Positions 7,027 to 13,236 of a stretch of DNA of 13,236 nt are shown here, piece after piece. The notes under the pieces are model-generated. The model had not been told where the DNA came from. It saw only the letters and a program-made list of their open reading frames with translations, and ran no database searches. The first letter of the stretch is position 1, and every line of letters begins with the position of its first letter. The stretch is taken from contig DLYY01000044.1 of assembly GCA_003447535.1 (NCBI GenBank), positions 1 to 13,236 on the forward strand, in the 5' to 3' direction. Both the position numbers and the translations under genes were made by a program. The DNA is from Bacteroidota bacterium (GTDB taxonomy: Bacteria > Bacteroidota > Bacteroidia > Chitinophagales > UBA8649).

Positions 7027-8829
7027 TTACGACTGCGCCTTAACCATGGCGGTAAAACGACCATTTTGAGCAACTAACTCATCCCAGGTGCCATATTCTT
7101 GGATTACTCCCTTCTGAAGTACCATGATCTTATCTGCATTTTGAATAGTCGACAATCGATGAGCAATAACAATACTCGTCTGATTTTTTATAAGATTCTC
7201 GACAGCATGTTGAATGATTCGTTCTGTTTCGGTATCAATAGACGAAGTAGCTTCATCCAATATGAGCAGTGCAGGGTCTTGAACTAGGGCTCGAACAAAA
7301 GATATCAGCTGTTTTTGTCCCATGGAAAGCATATTGCCCCGCTCCCCTACTTGGAAATCATAGCCTCCCGGCAACCTCTCGATATATTCATGAGCACCTA
7401 CAATCCTAGCGGCACGAATAATCTGTTCTCGAGAAATTGCAGAGGATAACCGCACATTATCCTCAATCGAACCCGAAAAGAGAAACACATCTTGAAGGAC
7501 TACCGCCATTTGTCGTCTGAGATGTTTGAGGCTGTATGTTTCAAGCGGCTGGTCATCCACTGTAATGCTTCCTGAGTCCAGCTCATAAAACCTCCCTAAA
7601 ACATTTATTATTGTCGTTTTGCCCGACCCGGTAGATCCAACTATGGCCAGCGTCTCACCCGGCTCTACAGTAAATGATATTCCTTTGAGAACAGGTTCTT
7701 CTGGGACATAACTAAAGTGAACCTTGTCAAAGATAACTTTCCCTTTAAGCGATTGTTCATTTTGGCCCTCGTCCTCAATGACAAAATCTTTGTCCAATAG
7801 ATCAAAGACGCGATTTGAGGCCACTAGACCCATCTGTAACACATTGAACCGATCGGCAAGAAACCGAATGGGTCGAAACAACATGTTTATTAATAAGATA
7901 TAGGTAACTACGGTTCCAACACCTCCCGGTTGTTTCACGACTTGGAGACCATGATTCCATGTTATTTGGTTCACGTAAAGATTGCCATCTAAAATGCTGC
8001 TAGTACCGGTCCAAACCATTAGACCAATGGCCGCAGACAATAAAATTTCTACGGTAGGAAAAAATATTGAATAGTACCATATTGCCCGAATATTGGCATT
8101 TTTGTGTGCCTCGTTAATGGAATCAAACTTTGAAAATTCTTGTGCCTCTGCGCTAAAAACCTGAATCACGCGCATTCCAGTTATTCGCTCCTGCAAAAAA
8201 GCATTTAGACGAGCCACTTGGTTGCGTACATCTTGGAAAGTAACCTTAACCTTTTCTTTAAAGATATATGTGGCATACAGCAAAATCGGTAGACTAATCA
8301 TACTCGCTAATGCCAAAGGCCAGCAAAAGACGAGCATCGAAACAATGATGACAACGAGCATTAAAATATCGGCAAAAATCAGTAGGATACCATTGGCAAA
8401 AATATCACTGATGGTCTCGGTATCATTCACCGTTCTCGTTGTACTTGTACCAATTGGGGTTGTGTCAAAATAGGTTAAGCGCAACCGCATTACATGACCA
8501 AACACTCGATCTCTCAAATCCTTAACCACGGACTGACCCAGCACTTTAGAACTATAGGTAAAGGCAAAACGAAAAACCGCCTCTGTGACCAAAACACCAA
8601 TCAAGAGAAGAAACATGGTTAGAAGCCCTTCTTGATTCTTAGGCAGAATATAGTTATCGATAGCATCCTGAACAAGATAGGCTCGCATCGGACCCAGAAA
8701 GGCCAAAAATATTGATAGGACTAAGGCAGAGTAAAAAAGCAGCCGGTGGGGTTTAGATAAACCCAACACGCGCTTGAGTACTGCCAAGTCGATGACATTA
8801 CCCGTTATATCCTGTTCTTTATTAGCCAT
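7027..8829 (-). CDS. ABC exporter half-transporter (fused permease and ATPase, MsbA/MdlB-like)
   Basis: This 600-residue protein combines an exporter-type transmembrane domain (six hydrophobic segments near 30-50, 68-88, 145-165, 167-190, 253-275 and 303-323) with a nucleotide-binding domain from about 365. Walker A is GSTGSGKTT (398-406, Lys404), the Q-loop is VLQD (Gln446), the signature is LSMGQ (501-505), Walker B is LLILDE (521-526) with catalytic Glu526, and the switch is His557 in IVIAHRLST. The signature has Met for the first Gly of LSGGQ; LSxGQ variants are common in this exporter branch. It should act as a homo- or heterodimer exporting lipid, peptide or drug; the substrate is unknown. 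The loop between helices 5 and 6 (about 276-305) looks extended. Its start overlaps the end of truA by 8 bp, so it is coupled to truA. Confidence 0.95.
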   Translation of the reverse strand: MANKEQDITGNVIDLAVLKRVLGLSKPHRLLFYSALVLSIFLAFLGPMRAYLVQDAIDNYILPKNQEGLLTMFLLLIGVLVTEAVFRFAFTYSSKVLGQSVVKDLRDRVFGHVMRLRLTYFDTTPIGTSTTRTVNDTETISDIFANGILLIFADILMLVVIIVSMLVFCWPLALASMISLPILLYATYIFKEKVKVTFQDVRNQVARLNAFLQERITGMRVIQVFSAEAQEFSKFDSINEAHKNANIRAIWYYSIFFPTVEILLSAAIGLMVWTGTSSILDGNLYVNQITWNHGLQVVKQPGGVGTVVTYILLINMLFRPIRFLADRFNVLQMGLVASNRVFDLLDKDFVIEDEGQNEQSLKGKVIFDKVHFSYVPEEPVLKGISFTVEPGETLAIVGSTGSGKTTIINVLGRFYELDSGSITVDDQPLETYSLKHLRRQMAVVLQDVFLFSGSIEDNVRLSSAISREQIIRAARIVGAHEYIERLPGGYDFQVGERGNMLSMGQKQLISFVRALVQDPALLILDEATSSIDTETERIIQHAVENLIKNQTSIVIAHRLSTIQNADKIMVLQKGVIQEYGTWDELVAQNGRFTAMVKAQS

Positions 8830-9601
8830 TATTCGTTGAATCAGATTCTATTGGCAAAGCCTGTTCGTAACTTATTCCGGCTAAAAATAGACCTTGTGGT
8901 GGAGCTGTCAATGATTTTGGCAAGAGTTTTCCATCTTTTAAGGCAGATTCCCAATCAACTATTGATAGTTTACCCTGGCCAAGGTCTGAAAGTCCGCCAA
9001 CTATGCGGCGAACCATATTATGTAAAAATCGTCGTGCGGTAATCGTAAACACCAATTCGTCACCCTGTCTGTCCCATTGCGCTTGAACCACCTCGCAATG
9101 ATAGTGCTCTAGACTATCATCTCGCTTACTCATCGCCTGGAAATCATCATATTTTATAAGCATCTCCGATCCTTCCTGTATGCTCGTCCAATTCCATTGA
9201 TCAAATGCTTGGACCCAGCGGTAACGGTAGGTAAAGGGATTTCTCTTGTTTGCTATGTGATATTTATATGTCCTCCATCGGGCAGCATATCGAGCGTGGA
9301 AGTCCGCAGCAACAGGCATACATTCATGCACGATAACTTCATCCGGAAGCATTTTGTTTAATCGATATAGCAGATTATCTAACTCCTTTTGCGCGTCAAA
9401 GTGAGCAACATAATAAGACGCATGTACACCACGATCGGTTCGACCACAGCCGGTTACAGTAATTTTTTCTTGCAATAACTTTTCTAAATTTTCCTGAAGT
9501 ACGCCTTGGACCGTTCTGTCCTCAGGCTGAACTTGCCAACCAAAAAATGCTTGACCGTCATAGCTTAGTGTCAACTTATACCGTGAAACTTGCATCATCA
9601 T
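8822..9601 (-). CDS. truA: tRNA pseudouridine(38-40) synthase TruA
   Basis: From the chosen start this is a 259-residue cytoplasmic enzyme that isomerises uridines 38-40 in the anticodon stem of many tRNAs. Visible family motifs are YKLTLSYDGQAFFGWQ near the N-terminus, GCGRTDRGVHA with the catalytic Asp at about residue 56, DFHARYAARWRTYKYHI near 100-116, RRFLHNMVRRIVGGLSDLG in the C-terminal half, and LTAPPQGLFLAGISY near the end. Length is normal. The frame stays open up to an ATG at 9622, but that would leave only 24 bp to the divergent DUF4293 start. Three consecutive ATGs at 9601, 9598 and 9595 sit closer to the conserved core, and any of them is plausible. The TDRG after the catalytic Asp replaces the more usual TDAG/TDTG. 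The stop lies inside the downstream ABC exporter gene (8 bp overlap). Confidence 0.93.
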   Translation of the reverse strand: MMMQVSRYKLTLSYDGQAFFGWQVQPEDRTVQGVLQENLEKLLQEKITVTGCGRTDRGVHASYYVAHFDAQKELDNLLYRLNKMLPDEVIVHECMPVAADFHARYAARWRTYKYHIANKRNPFTYRYRWVQAFDQWNWTSIQEGSEMLIKYDDFQAMSKRDDSLEHYHCEVVQAQWDRQGDELVFTITARRFLHNMVRRIVGGLSDLGQGKLSIVDWESALKDGKLLPKSLTAPPQGLFLAGISYEQALPIESDSTNNG

Positions 9602-9646
9602 AACGAATGTACGGTACTTCATTATCTTGTACTAAATTCTCGATTC
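9602..9646. promoter_or_regulatory. Very short divergent region between truA and the DUF4293 gene
   Basis: About 45 bp separate the likely start codons of truA and the DUF4293 gene, so divergent promoters must sit here or reach into the opposite coding sequence. The stretch is AT-rich, but I find no convincing -33/-7 pair in either direction. The call rests only on gene arrangement. Confidence 0.25.
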
Positions 9647-10036
9647 ATGGTCATTCAACGAATCCATTCAATCTATCTCGGGATATCAACCGCACTGCTC
9701 ATCCTTTTTTCAGCAACTGGAAAATTCAGTTTCGCGCACTTCAATGGTTCCTTAGATAGACAGATAATCGTTACGCTTCTTTCCATTTTAGTTTCAGCTT
9801 TGTTAGTTCTCACCATATTTCGTGGGCACCGTCCAGATATTCAACACCGTATGACCACCGTCATTCTTGGGCTTCTCGTAGTAATATGCCTTGTAGTGCT
9901 ATCATTAGAAATGACGGCATTCCCCCAAGCCTGGAGTAGTCTCAGTCCGCTGTCTGCACTTGTGCTTGTTCTGATGAGCCGTAGAAAAATCGATCCAAAC
10001 TCACAGGGTCAAAACCGAAGTGGTGCATCCCAATGA
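9647..10036 (+). CDS. DUF4293 family small integral membrane protein
   Basis: This 129-residue protein opens with MVIQRIHSIYLG, which is the conserved beginning (MIQRIQSIYL) of the Bacteroidota DUF4293 family. That makes 9647 a better start than the in-frame ATG at 9590, which would add an unrelated leader and run into truA. Four hydrophobic segments are visible at about 8-22, 39-58, 70-88 and 97-110, with a short polar tail, predicting a four-helix inner-membrane protein. Function is unknown for the family. The C-terminal tail SRRKIDPNSQGQNRSGASQ lacks the DEKLVRSADRLR-like ending I recall from relatives, so it may be shortened or diverged. The stop overlaps the next start as ATGA, indicating translational coupling to the kinase-like gene. 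Confidence 0.85.
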   Translation: MVIQRIHSIYLGISTALLILFSATGKFSFAHFNGSLDRQIIVTLLSILVSALLVLTIFRGHRPDIQHRMTTVILGLLVVICLVVLSLEMTAFPQAWSSLSPLSALVLVLMSRRKIDPNSQGQNRSGASQ

Positions 10037-10884
10037 TTCTTCTCGCTGACGTTGGGGCAAGCACTGCCAAAGTTGTCTATTTGGGGTCAATGTTTGCCGA
10101 GGGAAAATCCGCTCGCATAGTCTGCAAGGGATTTAATCCAACATACCATACAGAAGAGGAAATTTATGAACGTATAAGCGGGTGGCCTATACCAAAAGGC
10201 ATTGAAAACGATGTACACTCTATCATTTTTTATGGTGCTGGATGCAAGCGGTTGGAAGGTGCTAAAAAGGTATCTAGCGCACTCAAAAAGCGTTTTGCTA
10301 GAACATCAATCAACGTGCATTCTGATTTGCTCGCGCCGATTCACGCCAATCATAATCAAGAAGGTTTTTACTCTATTTTGGGAACAGGTTCTGTCTGTTG
10401 CCATTTTGATGGTCAATCCATTCATCTCCTCAGACCTTCTTTAGGTTTTCTTATGAATGATATCGGCAGTGGCTTTTACATTGGACATGAATTTTTAACA
10501 CGGTTTTTGCGCGGCGAAATAGAGCACAAATCATTAAATGCCGGGATCCGTGAACACTGGGGCTATACCCCTCAACAGGTTGACTGGATTTCCCTTGAAA
10601 ACGATCCGACCTTCCAATCAAAGGTGGCATCATTAGTAGAAACTATTGCGCCGTTTCAACATGATGCAGATGTTCATTCTGTCCTTATTTCATGTTTCGA
10701 GTCATGGGCGAATGATATCATGGAGCAAGTGCAAGATCCAATAAAAAAAATACACCTCTCAGGCTCAATTGGTTTTTACTTTAAAGAGGTTATACATGAA
10801 GTACTTATGTCAAAAGATATTCATATTGGCCAATGCATCGCTTCTCCTATGACTGTCCTGGAAAAGCGACTAATCGTTGTTTAA
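10033..10884 (+). CDS. BadF/BadG/BcrA/BcrD-type ATPase, N-acetylglucosamine-kinase-like (divergent paralog)
   Basis: This 283-residue protein has the ASKHA (actin-like) kinase layout. The N-terminal phosphate loop is ADVGASTAK (5-13), where relatives have DSGSTK. FYGAG follows at 66-70, then HSDLLAP (96-102) with the expected catalytic Asp98, SILGTGS (114-120) as the second phosphate/adenosine motif, and PSLGFLMNDIGSG (135-147), where relatives have GDEGSG. The end, ASPMTVLEKRL (270-280), also fits. Intact members of this group phosphorylate N-acetylglucosamine with ATP. Here the first loop is changed and the acidic residue of DEGSG is Ile, so activity or substrate may differ. Length is normal and no frameshift is seen. 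It overlaps the DUF4293 stop (ATGA) and is 52 bp ahead of pfkA. A clear paralog starts at 12944, on the far side of pfkA-gap. Confidence 0.87.
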   Translation: MILLADVGASTAKVVYLGSMFAEGKSARIVCKGFNPTYHTEEEIYERISGWPIPKGIENDVHSIIFYGAGCKRLEGAKKVSSALKKRFARTSINVHSDLLAPIHANHNQEGFYSILGTGSVCCHFDGQSIHLLRPSLGFLMNDIGSGFYIGHEFLTRFLRGEIEHKSLNAGIREHWGYTPQQVDWISLENDPTFQSKVASLVETIAPFQHDADVHSVLISCFESWANDIMEQVQDPIKKIHLSGSIGFYFKEVIHEVLMSKDIHIGQCIASPMTVLEKRLIVV

Positions 10885-10936
10885 AACCCAATAATTGACG
10901 ACCTTTACTCATTAAAGTGATTGTTACTTTATAACC
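10885..10936 (+). promoter_or_regulatory. Leader of pfkA with alternative short inverted repeats
   Basis: In this 52-bp gap, CTTTA (10903-10907), TAAAGT (10913-10918) and ACTTTA (10926-10931) can form two mutually exclusive hairpins: 5 bp with a 5-nt loop, or 6 bp with a 7-nt loop. Both are AT-rich and weak. They could be a regulator's half-sites or nothing. A promoter for pfkA-gap could also lie here, but no convincing -33/-7 pair was found. There is no Shine-Dalgarno sequence before the pfkA ATG. Confidence 0.3.
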
Positions 10937-11917
10937 ATGAACCAACCTAGTAAAATTGCCGTCCTCACCAGCGGAGGAGATGCGCCTGGCATGAATGCCG
11001 CTTTGCGAGCTGCAGTACGTACCATTTCTTGGCACAAGAAGTTAGCATGCGGAGTATATCGCGGTTATGATGGCCTTATATCAAACGACATAAAATACCT
11101 TGATGCACGCTCCGTGAATCACATCTTGGGGCGTGGAGGCACCATGCTTAAGTCGGCCCGTTCAGAGGGATTCCGAACAAAAGAGGGTCGTCAAACGGCC
11201 TTTGAGAACTTAAGTGCTCAAGGCATTGACAGCCTCATTGTAATCGGTGGAGACGGATCATTAACCGGAGCACACCTCATACATAAGGAACACGGCATTC
11301 CAATTGTTGGCATACCGGCCACCATTGATAATGACCTTAAGGGCACAGATGAATCTATTGGATTTGATACCGCGCTGAATACCGCCGTTGAAGCTGTTGA
11401 CAAGATTCGAGATACAGCGGCATCTCACAATAGACTATTTCTTGTAGAAGTGATGGGACGAAACAGTGGTGAGATTGCCCTAGCAACAGGAATTGCTACG
11501 GGAGCCCTTGCTGTGATGACGCCTGAAGAAAACCTAGGTGTAGATGATCTTATTCAAAGCCTTGAACGAGGCCGTCTAAATAAAAAAACATCCAACATTG
11601 TTATTGTTGCTGAAGGCTATGGAAAGGGAGGAGCCAAAGAACTTGGGGATATCATCCAACAGCAAACAGACCTTTATGAAACCAAGGTTACTGTCTTAGG
11701 GCACATTCAACGAGGAGGCCAGCCATCCGTAAGAGACCGCCTATTGGCAAGTGAACTCGGCCACGCCGCAGTAGAGGCACTTATGAATGGTAAAAAGGAT
11801 GTCATGGTAGGCCTAAAGCAAAGTAACATAGAGCACATTCCTATTTTGGAAGCTGTGCAAAGCAAAAAACATCTTAACCCAAATTATCTTCAACTTGTAA
11901 AAGAATTATCGATATGA
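10937..11917 (+). CDS. pfkA: ATP-dependent 6-phosphofructokinase
   Basis: This 326-residue enzyme is the normal size for bacterial PfkA and phosphorylates fructose 6-phosphate to fructose 1,6-bisphosphate, the committed glycolytic step. Motifs in order are TSGGDAPGMNAALRA (11-25, ATP loop), GRGGTMLKSAR (65-75), IGGDGSLTGA (103-112), PATIDNDLKGTD (127-138) with catalytic Asp131, EVMGRNSGEIAL (171-182), EG at 226-227, and GHIQRGGQPS (255-264) for the sugar phosphate. GGDGS rather than GGDDT indicates ATP rather than pyrophosphate as phosphoryl donor. PATIDND has Ala where many ATP-type enzymes have Gly, and not the Lys of pyrophosphate enzymes. The stop overlaps the gap start as ATGA, so the two glycolytic enzymes are translationally coupled. 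It is 52 bp after a kinase-like gene. Confidence 0.97.
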   Translation: MNQPSKIAVLTSGGDAPGMNAALRAAVRTISWHKKLACGVYRGYDGLISNDIKYLDARSVNHILGRGGTMLKSARSEGFRTKEGRQTAFENLSAQGIDSLIVIGGDGSLTGAHLIHKEHGIPIVGIPATIDNDLKGTDESIGFDTALNTAVEAVDKIRDTAASHNRLFLVEVMGRNSGEIALATGIATGALAVMTPEENLGVDDLIQSLERGRLNKKTSNIVIVAEGYGKGGAKELGDIIQQQTDLYETKVTVLGHIQRGGQPSVRDRLLASELGHAAVEALMNGKKDVMVGLKQSNIEHIPILEAVQSKKHLNPNYLQLVKELSI

Positions 11918-12903
11918 AAAATATAGCTATCAATGGATTTGGACGTATTGGACGTCTGACATTCAGAAATTTAATGCAACGGAATGACCTCAAAGTAACA
12001 GCCATAAACGACCTAACCGACATCAACACACTAGCTCACTTACTGAAATACGACTCCGTACAAGGGAAACACCCCGGCGAAGTACGTGTCGAAGGCAATG
12101 CGCTCATTGTAGATGGACATAGTATTGAGATAACAGCTGAAAAAGACCCAAGCAACTTGCCTTGGAACAATCACAAGATTGACCTCGTTGTTGAATCAAC
12201 GGGCCGTTTTTTGACTACTGAATTAGCCAAGAAGCATATTGATGCTGGAGCGAAGCGTGTTCTTTTATCAGCACCTGCTAAGTCAGCAGATATCCCAACC
12301 TTCGTTCTTGGTGTCAACGATAGTGAATTAAACGATCAACCGATTGTGTCCAACGCTAGTTGTACAACTAACTGCGGTGCTCCAATGACCAAAGTAATTC
12401 ATGATCATTTAGTCGTAGAACGAGGTTTCTTAACTACTGTACATGCCTACACATCAGATCAAAACATCCTCGATGCACCTCACGCTGACTTACGTCGTGC
12501 ACGTGCTGCAGCATTGAGCATTATTCCGACAAGAACGGGTGCCGCAAAAGCAATTGGTCTGGTTATGCCTTCAATGCAAGGTAAAATCGATGGCGTTGCT
12601 GCACGAGTCCCAACACCAACTGGCTCTTTTACACAGATTTCATTCCAAACAGAGAAAACCGCATCGATTGAAGAGATCATGCAATTCTTTAAAGAGGCTG
12701 CCGCAAGTAATCTAAAAGGTGTATTGGAATACTCTGAAGATCCTTTAGTATCGACAGACATTATTGGAAATCCGCACTCTTGCATTTTTGATGCAACCTT
12801 GACAAAGGCCTCAGAAAACCTCATTACTGTTTTTGGTTGGTATGATAATGAAATGGGCTATGCCACACGAATGGCAGATATGACGGAACGCATGACGGCG
12901 TAA
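11914..12903 (+). CDS. gap: Glyceraldehyde-3-phosphate dehydrogenase (phosphorylating, type I)
   Basis: This 329-residue tetrameric-type GAPDH oxidises and phosphorylates glyceraldehyde 3-phosphate to 1,3-bisphosphoglycerate. The N-terminal NAD fold reads INGFGRIGRLTFRN (6-19), with Asp33 in INDLTD, the acidic residue that favours NAD over NADP. The catalytic loop is SNASCTTNCGAP (146-157) with Cys150, and His177 lies in TVHAYTSDQ. LRRARAAALSIIPTRTGAAK follows, and FGWYDNEMGY marks the C-terminus. Two small departures are visible: Gly155 where most have Leu (CTTNCLAP), and DAPH at 187-190 where NAD-type glycolytic enzymes usually have DLPH; Ala in that place is known from dual- or NADP-specific forms, but the Pro is kept. 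NAD preference is therefore likely but not certain. It overlaps pfkA by ATGA and is followed after 40 bp by a sugar-kinase-like gene. Confidence 0.97.
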   Translation: MKNIAINGFGRIGRLTFRNLMQRNDLKVTAINDLTDINTLAHLLKYDSVQGKHPGEVRVEGNALIVDGHSIEITAEKDPSNLPWNNHKIDLVVESTGRFLTTELAKKHIDAGAKRVLLSAPAKSADIPTFVLGVNDSELNDQPIVSNASCTTNCGAPMTKVIHDHLVVERGFLTTVHAYTSDQNILDAPHADLRRARAAALSIIPTRTGAAKAIGLVMPSMQGKIDGVAARVPTPTGSFTQISFQTEKTASIEEIMQFFKEAAASNLKGVLEYSEDPLVSTDIIGNPHSCIFDATLTKASENLITVFGWYDNEMGYATRMADMTERMTA

Positions 12904-12943
12904 CCTCTCCCACATTAACTTACGAATCCTTTAACTAACAACC

Positions 12944-13236
12944 ATGATAATTGTAGCTGACAGCGGGTCCATGAAATGTGATTGGGCAGTAGTTTCCCGA
13001 GACGGCAGAGTGGTAAAAGAGTTTAAGACAATGGGCTTTCATCCCCTGTTTGACTCATCGACTTTGATTGAAAAGATACTAGGTCACATGAGCGAATTCA
13101 AAACCATCGCCTCTCAAATCGAAGAAGTCTACTTCTACGGACCAGGAAATGAAATTCCTCAACGTGCTCGCATTATCGAGATGGCTATGCGCAACATCTT
13201 TAATAACGCTGAAACGGTAGAAGTTAATGATGATAT
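12944..13236 (+). CDS. BadF/N-acetylglucosamine-kinase-like ATPase, N-terminal part (3' truncated by window edge)
   Basis: An open frame starts at the ATG at 12944, 40 bp after gap, and continues past the window end; 97 residues are visible. It opens with MIIVADSGSMKCDWAVVS, the first phosphate loop of Bacteroidota GlcNAc-kinase-like proteins (DSGSTKxDW), but with Met10 where Thr is usual. KTMGFHPLFDSSTLIEKI (28-45), VYFYGPGNE (62-70) and VEVNDD (92-97) follow; Asp97 aligns with the expected catalytic Asp. It aligns along its whole visible length with the protein at 10033-10884. A kinase of this family after pfkA-gap is, as I recall, a common Bacteroidota arrangement, so this is probably the orthologous copy and the upstream one the extra paralog. 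The role, GlcNAc phosphorylation for cell-wall recycling or catabolism, is inferred from the family. Confidence 0.85.
   Translation, partial: MIIVADSGSMKCDWAVVSRDGRVVKEFKTMGFHPLFDSSTLIEKILGHMSEFKTIASQIEEVYFYGPGNEIPQRARIIEMAMRNIFNNAETVEVNDD

Noticed and set aside
7500..7530. ABC exporter as a degenerate transporter because of the LSMGQ signature
   Set aside because: The Walker A Lys, Walker B Glu, Q-loop and switch His are all present, and LSxGQ variants are common in functional exporters of this type.
9602..9622. Longer truA starting at the ATG at 9622
   Set aside because: It would leave 24 bp to the divergent gene and add seven residues before the triple Met with no family match; the ATGs at 9601-9593 fit better, although 9622 cannot be excluded.
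9590..9646. N-terminal extension of the DUF4293 protein from an upstream in-frame ATG
   Set aside because: The added residues resemble nothing in the family, overlap the truA 5' end, and the conserved MxIQRIxSIYL beginning is at 9647.
12480..12824. 114-codon open frame on the - strand opposite gap
   Set aside because: It lies entirely within the strongly conserved GAPDH coding sequence, resembles no family, and is explained as the antisense shadow of that gene.

Overview
This window looks like chromosomal DNA of a Bacteroidota bacterium, most likely in or near the Flavobacteriales. Several families found mainly or typically in that phylum occur together: a DUF2520 Rossmann protein, a UbiA-type geranylgeranylglycerol-phosphate transferase followed by Maf, a DUF4293 membrane protein, a DUF2490 porin-like protein, and a histidine kinase with the ETAHQLGTPISAL H-box. 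No start codon that I inspected is preceded by a clear Shine-Dalgarno sequence, which is also usual for that phylum. The DNA is moderately AT-rich and tightly packed. I saw no RNA gene, insertion sequence, prophage, CRISPR array or other mobile-element mark.

Layout. (1) Bases 1-3256, + strand: the C-terminal part of a CcmF-type cytochrome c heme lyase, then the DUF2520 oxidoreductase-like protein, the UbiA prenyltransferase and Maf. Gaps are 17 and 12 bp, followed by an ATGA overlap, so this reads as one operon. (2) Bases 3253-5881, - strand: a membrane sensor histidine kinase followed by a DUF2490 outer-membrane protein. The end of the DUF2490 gene and the end of maf share a CTAG palindrome that supplies both stop codons. 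(3) Bases 6036-7025, + strand: an arginase/agmatinase-family ureohydrolase standing alone. (4) Bases 7027-9601, - strand: truA followed, with an 8-bp overlap, by an MsbA-like ABC exporter half-transporter. (5) Bases 9647-13236, + strand: a DUF4293 membrane protein, a BadF/GlcNAc-kinase-like ATPase, pfkA, gap, and the start of a second BadF/GlcNAc-kinase-like protein that runs off the window.

The metabolic core is the last block: phosphofructokinase and glyceraldehyde-3-phosphate dehydrogenase overlap by an ATGA and are bracketed by two paralogous sugar-kinase-like proteins, which links amino-sugar or sugar phosphorylation to glycolysis. The rest is household function: cytochrome c maturation, lipid prenylation, nucleotide sanitation, tRNA modification, export and envelope sensing.

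I do not see a clearly new system. The points most worth a second look are the tandem-repeated extracytoplasmic sensor of the histidine kinase, the altered phosphate-binding motifs in the two kinase paralogs, an apparent insertion in the ABC exporter's outer loop, and small sequence symmetries ahead of pfkA and in the kinase/ureohydrolase divergent region.
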